A stretch of 64,000 nt of DNA from Halicephalobus mephisto. Lineage: Eukaryota; Nematoda; Chromadorea; Rhabditida; Panagrolaimidae. This document shows, in pieces, positions 13,901 through 25,900 of the stretch. The number at the start of each line of letters is the position of its first letter. Position 1 is the first letter of the stretch. The position numbers and the translations under genes are program-made. The stretch lies in NCBI GenBank assembly GCA_009193035.1, contig SWDT01000124.1, positions 186,001-250,000 on the forward strand, written 5' to 3'. The notes beneath the pieces were generated by a model. The model saw only the letters and a program-made list of their open reading frames with translations. It did not search any database and was not told the origin of the DNA.

Positions 13901-16900
13901 TATAAAAATTAAAATGTTCAAAATTTAAAAAAAATTTTTTATAAAAATTAAAATGTTCGAAATTTTAAAAATATTAAAATTATTATTTTTGTCAAGACCA
14001 AAATTTAACGATTTTTTATTATTTCAACTATATTTTTTTTAAAATAAAATTTAATAATTAAGTTGGAATTAGTTTAAAATTCTTTAAAAACTTAATTAAA
14101 ATTACTAAAAATGCATATCTTTATCCGAACTAGCTGTAATCTATTTTTGGTTGTTTTCACTTTGTTCGAAATGAAGAACTTTGATTTCGTCAACATCCAA
14201 CTCGAACAACAACCTGGGTATTTCGTGTCGAAAGTTCTTTTTTAAATTTTTCTTATTTTAATTTAAATTAAAATTTTTCTTATTTAAATTTTAAAATTTT
14301 TATTATTTAAATTTAGATTGAAATTAAAATTTTTATTATTTAAACTTAAATTTAAATTTAAATTTTTATTATTTAAATTTTTCTTATTTTATTTTTTTAA
14401 TTTTTCTTATTTAAACTTAAAAATTTTAATATTTTTCTTATTTTATGTTTTAAATTTGTTTTATAAAAATAATAAAAAAATTAAATAAAAATTTTGGAAA
14501 TATTTCTGACAAAATATAAAATTAGGAATAACTTGTTTAAAAAAAGCAATTCAAATAAAAGTTTTTTTGTAAGTAAAAATTTGAAGCTAATCGAAAAAAT
14601 TCCAAAGATCGACGACAAACATTCCGATTTTTGAAGGAATTTTTTATTTTTGAAACTAATTCATTCAAAAAAGTTTTTTTCGAAAATCATTTTTTAAAAC
14701 TGAAATTTGAGAAAAATTTTGATCGATTTTTGAAGTTTTTTAAATTTTAGTTTTTGTTTAATTTTGGTTTTTTAAAATTATTTTTTTATAAAAAAATTAA
14801 AAATTGTCTATTATGTTCAAAAAAAATTTTTTAAATTTAAAATTTTTAAAATAAAAATATTTTCAAAAAATTCTTGTAAATTTTTTTAAAATTTATAAAT
14901 TTCTCAAAAATCCTTATTTTTAATTTTTTAAAATTCAAAAAATTGTAAAATTTAAATTTTTAAATTTTAAATTTTTAAAAATTCAAAAAAATTGTAAAAT
15001 TGAAATTTTTTAATTTTTATATTTTTTTTTATTAAAACTTGTCTGAAACGTTTTTTTCCAATTTCATAACCTTTAAAAAAACATTTTTGATTTTTTTAAA
15101 CTAGTCGAGAAATATCTTGTTCCTTTTTAGTAAAAATTAAAAAAAGCTATTTTTCCAAAAATAACCATCAGAAAGTACGATGTCTTCTACACACAAAAAA
15201 GCGCACACTATAACGGCTCTAATATGTCAGATATATTATAGTCAATATATCGGTGCACTGAATATAATTTACCGATATTAACTTAGTATATAGGTGCACA
15301 AAATATAATATCTCTGAGAAATCAGAGTCGGTTTATTGTATTCATAACTAGAGTACAACGCGCAAATATTACAATTAATTTACCGATATATTGAATGTAA
15401 TATCTCTGAGAAATCAGAATCCTTTTAATGTATTCATAACTGGAGTACAACGCGCAAATATTACGCTTAATTTACCGATATATTGAATGTAATATCTCTG
15501 AGAAATCAGAATCCTTTTAATGTATTCATAACTGGAGTACAACGCGCAAATATCATACTTAATATGTGATATATTGAATGTAACGTATTAATATCATACT
15601 TAATATATCGATATATTGAATGTGATGTGTCTGATATGTCAGAATCGTTTTAATATATTCATAACTAGAGTACAACGCGCAAATATCTTACTTAATATGT
15701 GATATATTGAAAATCATCTATCTGTACGCTATATAGCATATATAAAAAATAGGTTTAATGTATTAGTACATAAATTAAGCATAATATATCGGTGTATTCA
15801 ATATAGTATATCCGATACATCAGTTGTTTTAATGCGTCGGTAGATTACACACCATGTACTTATTTTTTGTCTTTCTCGAAAAACGGAATTTTGATTTGTA
15901 TTGAATATTGATGGATTATAAAAGGACAAGTTGGGGGAACTATAGTCTAGAAAACTGAACTTTATCTTGTTTTGGGAAGATTAGCCATTTTCCCATATCG
16001 GACAAAAAATTCGGCGGTTTGGGAGCCTTGTTGATCTGTTCGGAAAGCTGACTTGAGAAATAACATTTCGGTGTAAATCTCGCTTTCTTGAGAGTCTTTT
16101 AAAACATGAATTTAAAAAGTAGATTTTTTCATTTCTAACATTTTCATAAATTTTAGACTTTTATTAAAATAAATTAAGTTTTTAGTAAAAGTTGAAATTT
16201 TAGAAATTTAGTAGGGAATTTAGGAGACTTAGAATGTTGTATAATTCAAATAATCTCTCAGAATTGTGATCCGAAGTCGAAAATTTTAGAATGTTCAAAA
16301 AATTCAGAAGATTCGTGTCGAGACAATTTCGTGAAAATTCTGATTTCTGTATTCATCAAACTAGAATCTCACAAGTCTTCCAGAACCCAGTAGAGACTTC
16401 TGGAACCTTCCAGAATCCCATGAAAATTTCTAGAATTTCAGAATTTTATAAAAATTTAAAACATCCAAAAATTCAATGAAAATTTCCAAAATCAAAGTTT
16501 TAAAAATTTTTTAAATTTCTTTCGAGACAACTTCACAAAATATTTATTTTTATTTTTATTATAATTTCGTTTTTATAAAATATGTTACGTAAAAAATTTT
16601 TCAATATTCGATCAATTTAAATTTCAAAAAATTGAATTTAAAAAACTGCCTAAAATTAAGACGACAAATTCAAAGATCACTTTTGTTCGAAAATTGTTCT
16701 TTGAATTTTCGAAAATCCCAAATTTTTCTAAAAATGTCACTTTTGAAGAAAATTTATTTTTTTAAATAAAAAAATTTTTCAAAATTAAAATTTCGAATTT
16801 TATAATTGAATTAATATTTTCGAAAAATAAAAATTTTTAATTATCGAAAATTTTTTAAAATTAAAGAATTTAAAAAAAAAAACACGAAATTGTGTCGAAA

Positions 16901-19900
16901 GCAATTCTCAGAAAATTTTAGAAATTTTCGGAATTCTTAATTTTAGACAATTTTGGAAGTTTTTGCAAAAATCCAGGAAATTTTGTCTTCATTGAATTCT
17001 GGAAGATTCCAGAAATTCCCAAGAGATTATGAAAGATTTCGAAGGCTTCCATAAGGTTTTCAAACACCAGAGAACATTCCAATGAATTCCACAGGTTTCT
17101 AAAAATTCAAAAAATTCAAAAAATTCAAAAATTTCTAAAAATTCTAAATTTCTAAAAATTTAAAAATTTCTAAAAATTCTAAATTTCTAAAAATTTAAAA
17201 ATTTCTAAAAATTCTAAATTTCTAAAAATTCAAAAATTTCTAAAAATTCTAAATTTCTAAAAATTTTTTAAATTTCTAAAAATTCTAAATTTTGAAATTT
17301 TAAAAATTCTAAAAATATTTACTAAATTTTGAAATATTCTAAAAAGCTTGAGAAGTTTCAATTTTTCAAAATTTCGTAATCCTTAATTGGATTCTAAAAA
17401 CGTTTTGAAATTCTTTGAATTTCTACAGAATTTTAAAAAATTAGAAAAATTTACACAAAAATTTTCGAAAAATCCAAAAAACTTCAAAAATTTTGTAATC
17501 GTTAATTGAATGTTAAAAATATTTTAAAATTTAAAAAAAATTTCATAAATTTCTATAAACATTTTTAAAATTTCACCATTTTTTATAATTTTTTAAATTT
17601 TAGATTTTATTTTTTAAGTTTTATTTTATTTTTTTAATTTTATTTTATATTTAATTTTTTATTTTATATTTAATTTTTTAATTTTTTCTTTAGAATTTTT
17701 TTACCTTTTTAATTTTGATAAATTCCAACTTTTAACATTGCTGTAGTTGCAATTTGTGGGTTTCCCAGAACGCAACTGACTTGAGAGATTTGTCTGGGCC
17801 GGCAAATGTCCGTCTTTCCTCCTGTACTTTTGTCCGGACGTTGCTTCGGGCGTTTTTTGCGTCAACGTCGATTTTGAAAGTCTGGGTCTGACTAAGACCA
17901 AGAGTTCTCGAGGAAGCTAGTTGGAATTATTTTGAAATTATGAGAATTTTGTAATTTTAAATTTTTTTAAAATAAAAAAATGGATTTTTTTTTTAAAATA
18001 AAAAAATGGATTTTTTTGAATGTTCTTTGGGGTCATGCCATATGTCATGATATAAGTACTCTGATAAATTACTGAATTCAGTCTATTTTGATTCCGAAAA
18101 ATTTAAAAATAAATAAATATGTTCAAAGTACTTTTTTATATAATATTGAGTTTTTTATTTTAAATAATATCGAAATTTTTATTTAATTTCAATTTATGTT
18201 GAAATTTTTAAAATTTAATGTTAATCAATATTTTTAAAAATTTATTTAATTTCGATTTATATTAGAATTTTCTCATTTTATTTTAATCAATATTTTTAAA
18301 AAAATTATTTTTATTTTAATCAATATTTTTAAAAAAATTATTTTATTTTAATCAATATTTTAAAAAATTATTTTTACTTTAATTAATATTTTTTAAAAAA
18401 TTATTTTTATTTTAATCAATATTTTTAAAAAAATTATTTTTACTTTGATCAATATTAAGTTTTTTTATTTTTTTAGATAGGTCATCGTTGGATTAAAAAC
18501 AAACTATTGAATCCTAGTTCTGACATGTATGATGTTCTTAGTTGAATTCGCCGGAATAACTAAGTCCAAATTTATTATTTTTGACGAATTTTTAAACAAA
18601 ACTTCCGCCCTCTTTCTACTAAACATTAAAAAAACAAAAAATAATGAAAATATTATTCGTGTCAAAATTAAAGTTGAATAATTTTATTATTTTCGATAAA
18701 AAAATAGTTTTATTTTAGTCTTGTCACGAAAGATATTTTTAATTTAATTTAATTTTTTTATTTTAAAAATTTCGAAAACACTTTTAAATTTAAAAAATAT
18801 ATAAAATTATTTAAAATTTCGAAAATATTTTTAAATTTAAAAAATATAAAATTTTGAAAACATTTTTAAATTTAAAAAAAATATAAAATTACTTAAAATT
18901 TCGAAAATATTATTTGTGTCAAGATCAAAGTTCATCAACCAAATCTGTTTTTTTAAATTTTTTTACTTTTTCTAAAGTTTGTAGTTTGTTGTTCCTCGAG
19001 ATTGATCATCAGCTGATTTTTGTCAATTCTCTAATGATGAATTTTATTTTTTGTTGAAACAGAACCTCGATATACCCTCTTCCCTACACGCAAAAAATTG
19101 ACACATGATATATGATATATCGATACATTAAAACGACTCAGACGTATCAGATACATTATATTTTATGTATCGATATATTGAAATAATTCATTTATATATT
19201 GTGCTCAGTTTAAATATAGGTACATTAGAGTTATTCTTTGTACATGGTATGTAATGTATCAATATATTCAGATATTTCTGATGTATCGGGTACATTATAT
19301 TTTATATATCCATAAATAGAATATAATACATCTATACATTATCCTCAGTGTAGATATAGATACATTAGAGTTATTTTTTGTATATGGTATGTAATGTATC
19401 GATATATTCAGATATTTCTTATGTATCGGGTACATTATATTGAATATAATACACCTATACATTATCCTCAGTTTAGATATAGGTACATTAGAGCTAAATA
19501 GCATATACAAAAAGTGATGTATTTATATATTCGAATATCTCTGATGTACCGGTACATTGGAGCAGCTCTGATGTGTCAGATACATTGTATTCAATGTGTC
19601 GGTATATTGAATATAATATACTTATACGTTATCCTCAATTTATGCACCGATATATTAACCCTAAATGGCTCTGACGTATCTGGTACATTATATTTTGTCC
19701 ACCGATATATTAAGTACAATATCAGTGAATTGTATGCAATGTATTGGTGCATTGAGTATAATGTACCTGATACATTGGAGCTATTTTAGTGTATCGATGA
19801 ATTACATGTATCCTTTTTGTGTGTATATTGGCATTTTTTAAATTTTATGTTCAGTCGACCTGGTTGTTGACTGGTCAGGGACTGGTACGAGTCGCCCTGT

Positions 19901-22900
19901 TTTTCACCACCGTTTGTCTGTTTTTGATTTTGATTTTCCCGCTCAGAAAATACAACTAATATTTTTTGCAAAAAGTAGGGAAATAATTCGTTTTAAACTT
20001 CGATTTGTCATTTTCGAATTTGAAATTGAAATGAACGGAAATGGGACTGGTCAATGGACGACAGCTGATGGTCATTATTCCTTTCCAATTCCTAGCCTTC
20101 GGTTCTGGGTATTATGCCGTTATAAAAATAGAAACATTGTTTTAGAATTGTCTCGAAACGAATTTTTAAAATTTTGATTTTGAAAATTTTCATTGAATTT
20201 TTGGATGTTTTAAATTTTTAGAAAATTCTGAAATTCTAGAAATTTTCATGGGATTCTGGAAGGTTCCAGAAGTCTCTACTAAGTTCTGGAAGACTTGTGA
20301 GATTCTAGTTTGATGAATACAGAAATCAGAATTTCCACGAAATTGTCTCGACACGAATCTTCTGAATTTTTTGAACATTCTAAAATTTTCGACTTCGGAT
20401 CACAATTCTGAGAGATTATTTGAATTATACAACATTCTAAGTCTCCAGGATTCTCTGCGAGATTCTGGAGGATCCTAGAAGCTTTCAGAAACCTCTGGAA
20501 ATTTGGAAGATTCTAATTCTTTAAAAACTTCTATTAAAATTCTGAGAAATTCTGAGAAATTCTATAATCTTCTACTGAACTTCCAAGTTTCCAGAAATCC
20601 CAAAAATTTCAAATTTTTCTTCACTAAATTCCAGAAATTTTCAAAGAATTCTAATTATTTGTAAATTCTCGAATTTTTACGATTGTTTATTTTATTTTTG
20701 ATTATTTTTGAAAATATGACTAACTGATAACTTTGATTTTTTCATTTTGCGTAGGATATTTCCACAATGAATCAGTTGTTATCTCCAAACCCTATCCCAA
20801 CAAGGGAATGAGTCAACAAAGAAGTCGAATGATCAACCCGCCCTCGGTTTCTAGACAAGACCAGGCTCAGCCGTTGAGTAAATCGATTTTTTTCTGATCT
20901 CTGCCCCCGATTGATTACGTCTCTGTAAACAATCACACTCAATGAACCTAATTGTTCAAACAGAATTTTTAAATTTTTCAAATTCTAGTTTTTTTATTTA
21001 GAACACCTTCATTTTGCAATATTTTCGAAATTCGTTATTTTTATAAATAGAATTTAGTGAAAAAATACGAAGTTTATTGAGGAAATTCTAGAGGTCTAAT
21101 TGAATATTGTGAATTTTGAAAACTTTATGAACTTTCTGAAGGCTTTTAGAATTCAATAGGAGATTCTGAAACTTTTGAGAATCTTGTGAAAATTTTCTGG
21201 ATTCAATGGAAGATTTTGAAATTTTTGAAAATTCTGTAAAAGTTGCTAGTTTTTTAAAAAGTATATAATTTTATGTAAATTTTTGAATTTAATAGGAAAT
21301 TTCGAAATTTTTGAGAATTCTGTAAAAAAATATATTTTTATGTAAATTTTTGAATTTAGTAGAAAATTTTCGAAAACCTTTTGGAAGTTACTAGCTTTTT
21401 TGTAAAAAATTATAATTTTACGTAAATTTTTGAATTTAATAGGAAATTTCAAAATTTTTGAGAATTCTGTAAAAAAATATATTTTTATGTAAATTTTTGA
21501 ATTTAGTAGAAGATTTCGAAATTTCTGAATTTATTAAAACTTTTCAAAAATTTTTCGAATCTTAAAATTTATTTAAAACTTTTTTATTATTGTAAATTTC
21601 CATCGAATTTTCAAAAATCTTCAAAATTCCATTGAGATTTTTCAAATTTAATAAAAAATTGTGAAATTTTCATAATTATATTTGAAATAAAAAATTAGAA
21701 AATTTTCTTTTAAAATTATTTTTTTATTTTTTAGACTTTTTTGATATTTATTTACAAACAGGTCTTTTTTCGTCTTTTTTATACTAGTTTTCTATATTTA
21801 ACGTTATATTGACCTAGAAGATGTGGTTGCGATTTATTCAAAGAAATAAAAAATTGGAGATCAGCTGATTTTGCTCCAAGGGATGAAATGTGACTCGTCT
21901 GTTCCACGAGCAATCAATCGGTCAAAAATTCTGCTTCTTCGTCCGTCCGGTTCCATTTCCGGTCTTGAAGAAGAAACAATCGAGATTTTATTGATTTTTG
22001 GAATAAATTCTTAGGTAGTTTTTATTCGATAATTTTTAATTTTTTTTAATTTCTTTTTTTGTAAAATAAGATCCTACAGAAATTTCTGGAATCTTCTGGA
22101 CTACTGTAGAATCCGGAAAATTTCAGAATCCTTTGGAAATTTTTGGAGGTGTTTGGCAATTTCAACCACGATTCTAGAATTTTATAAAAATTTTTGAAAT
22201 TTTTAGAATTTTAAAAGTTTTTGAAAATTTTTATAATTTTAAAAGTTTTTTGAAATTTTCGAAAATATCTTTGAAGTTTTCAGAATCTTAGCAAGAAAAT
22301 TTTGAAAATTTTAAAATCCTGCTGAATTTCCTAGAATTCTCCATAAATCTTACAAATGTTTCCAATACTTTCCAGAATCCCAATAGGAAGATTCTAAAGC
22401 TTTTAAGACCCTCATTAAAGTTCTTAAAATATTCCGCAAAAACTTCTTAAATTTTTCTACAATCTTGTTGAAATTTCTGAAATTTTTTAAATTTTCATAA
22501 AAAATAAAATTTTCCAGAATTTCAAGAAAATTAAAAATTTTCAAAACTTTCATTGAAACTCAAAATGTTCCAAAATATTATAAATTTTAAATTTTTCTAC
22601 AATCGTTGAAATTTCTGAAATTTTTAAAATTTTCATAAAAAATAAAATTTTTCAGAATCTTAATAGAAAAATTCAAAATTTTCAAAACCTTTATTAAATT
22701 TTCTAAAATGTTCTAAAATTTCATAAAACTTCCTAAATTTTTTTACAAAATCTTTTAAATTTCCCGAAATCCTAATCCGAAGATTCTGAATCTTCCGTAA
22801 ATCTCACAATTTCTAAAAATTTCTGAAATTTATAAATTTTCTAAAAAATTCAATAAAAATTACTAAATTTATCTAAAATAAAAAATTCTGAAAATTTCTA

Positions 22901-25900
22901 AAAACTTGTGTTATGACACTTTAAACAATGGTTATTTTCATTTTTTAAATAGTTAATTTTCCATCTGAAGAAATTTTTTGAATGAAAAATCAGAGTCGTC
23001 TTGGGAATTTTTCATTGTTCTTTGAATTTCAAAATTTCTTTTTTCCAGACATTCCAATTCTGTCCAGTTCTGGATCTAGACCATTTGGCAAACAGAATTT
23101 TTTTCGGGGAAATGTCTAGAGTAAAGAAAGCGGAAGAGAGCCAGAGGCGATGGATGCAAAGAAGCAATTAAAAGTCGGCTCGAACTGGTCCTGGAAGACG
23201 TTCTTTGATTTAAAGTACTTTTTTAAATTCTTCATTGAGGTGTTAAATAACATCGAAAATATGTAGGTAGTTGTGGATTAATGACGTATGTTATCCCCAG
23301 TTGGAGAAACACGTCAGTTCGGGGCTCATTTCCATATGGAGTTCAATTTCCATCTGGAAGTCAAAGAAAGTTTTTTATTTCATTCTGTCTACAAATTACG
23401 AAACGAAATTTTTTAATTTTAAAACTGACAAAGTTTTTTCCTATCCCAAAATTATCCAATAAATTTTTTTCATTCGGGAGTTGTACAATTTTCCAATTTT
23501 TTCTATTTGAGTTTTTAAATAAATTTTCACTTTTTTCCATTCGGGAGTTTTTGAATAATTTCAACTTTTTTCCGTTTAGGAGTTTTTGAATAATTTCCAT
23601 TTTTTTCTGTTTGAGAGTTTTTGAATAAATTTTCACTTTTTTCCGTTCGGGAGTTTTTGAATAATTTTCACTTTTTTCCGTTTAGGAGTTTTTGAATAAT
23701 TTCCATTTTTTTCTGTTTGAGAGTTTTTGAATAATTTTCACTTTTTTCTGTTTGAAAATTTTTGAATAAATTTTAACTTTTTTCCGTTTGAAAGTTATAC
23801 AAATTTCCACTTTTTTGTGTTCGGAAGTTTTCGAATAAATTTTTCTTTTTTTGTTTGAGAACCGTTATAAAAGTTTCTAATTTTTTCCATCTGGGAATCA
23901 AAAAAAATTATTTTATTTCATTTTATCCAGGAACTACGAGACCGACTTTTATCTTCTTCCGGGAACCAAAAAATAAACTTTTATTTTTTCCGTTCGGGAC
24001 TCATTGAGCATACTTTTTGCTTTTTTCCGTTCGGGAATTATCAAAGGAAATTTTTATTTTTTTCCACTCAGGATCTATAGAATAAATTTTTATTTTTTTT
24101 CCGTTCAGGACCTATAGAATAAATTTTTATTTTTTTTTCCATTCAGGATCTACAGAATAAATTTTTTTAAATAATTAAAAATTGGACTTTTCTGATTATG
24201 AGTCAAGGAGGATTATCTTGGGATACTGTAGGATATTGGATATAGTTATTGGGTCCGGAAAATTTAAAATTCCATTCTCGTGACAAATAGTGTTCAAAAT
24301 TATTGATTTTTGGAAATCTTTCGTTTCCGAATAAGTTCAATTTTTGAATTTTATATTTTAATTCGAATTCAGATTAGTTCGATTTTGGAAAGTAATAGTT
24401 GAGTTAAAATCCGAACTTTTAGATTTCTGAATTCCAAATTTCAAATTTCGAACTTAACAGTTGAGTTAAAATTCGAACTTTTAGATTTCTGAATTCCAAA
24501 TTTCAAATTTCGAACTTAATAGTTGTGTTAAAATTCGAATTAGTTTGATTTTTGAACTTAACAGTTGTGTTAAAATTCGAACTTTTAGATTTCTGAATTC
24601 CAAAATTCCAAATTTTAAACTTAATCGTTAAGTTAAAATTCGAATTAGTTTAATTTTTGAATTAGTTTAATTTTTGAACTTAATGATTGAATTCAAATTC
24701 GAACTTTTAGATTTCTGAATTCCAAAATCCCAAATTTCGAACTTAATCGTTAAGTTAAAATTCGATTTAGTTTGATTTTTGAACTTAACAGTTGTGTTAA
24801 AATTCGAATTTTGCAAATTCCGAATTGGTTTAACTTTTAAACTTAATAGTTGGGTTTGATTCCGAAATTTCTGAATTTAGAACATAGCAATTAGATCCTA
24901 ATTCGGTCCTTTCAATTTTCAAATTTGAACTATTTCGATCCGGAAGTTCAAAATCGACAGGTCTGATAGCGTTCTAAAACTCGAACATTCTCCCCCACTC
25001 ACGGAAATGTCGAACAAGTCCTGATAAAGGTCTCGAGACTTTACTTTTTATCACATTAAAACGACCGAGACAACTATGAACCCTTAATTATTCCCTATTT
25101 TTTAGGATTCTAGAGACCATCGTAAAACAAAAATCGGATTTTTACAATTGCTGATTTGTGTTTTATTCCGGTTTTTCGTTTTTTGAAAAAACAAAGTTTT
25201 AAGAAGTAATTAAAGAACGGGGAAACCCTCCATGAGGATTTTTACGACCAGTTTATTGACCAAAAACTGAAATTTTTGATTTTGTATTTTAAAAATATTT
25301 CAGCAAAAAATATTATTCAAAACCTAATTTATTCCTCCATTAATCCCATCTTTAAAAATATGTTTTTTTTTATTGAAAAATATTCAAACATGTTTCTAGC
25401 GAAAATTCAATAATTTTGACGTAGTTTTTTGAGCATTTTTCAATTTCCGCCTTTTTTGCAAAAAATTTTTATAAAAACGTTAAAACTAAATTCCATGGCT
25501 TTTTTGGAATTGTTGGTTGTCTGGAAACAGTGTGCTTGAAGCGCTGTTGAACATCAAGGTTAAGTTTTCGAATTAGGTAGTTTTTAAAAAAATTTCAAAA
25601 ATGTTAAATTTTAAAAATAAAAAATTCTAAAAATTTTAAATTTTAAAAAAGAATATTAATAATTCTCCAAGTAAACTAAGTACATCTCTGGAGATAGATT
25701 ATCGTAATTGATAGAGCTTTTCTGTCGTAGTCTGTCAATTACTGTCTTACATCTGATTTTCCTACTGTAAAAATAGAAATTGGTGTTTTTTTGAAGTTGT
25801 TCCGGAAGATATTTTTAGAATTTTGTAAAATTTTTGATTTCAGAAGTCTTCGTTGAATTCAGGAATATTTTCAAATTTCTATAAAATCTTTAAAAATTTC

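Noticed and set aside
17701..17901. 66-codon minus-strand ORF in a base-balanced island
   Set aside because: No recognised family or splice partners; left as an unexplained island in the PASK intron.
16291..20378. Matching 62-codon ORFs at 16291-16479 (+) and 20190-20378 (-)
   Set aside because: Identical because they lie in the two arms of an inverted repeat; composition is that of ttcaga/tctgga low-complexity DNA, not of a protein gene.
23040..23220. Possible further PASK exon after ttttttccag at 23049
   Set aside because: The frame that could follow the 20756 candidate hits a stop before any good donor, and the phase does not meet exon 4.
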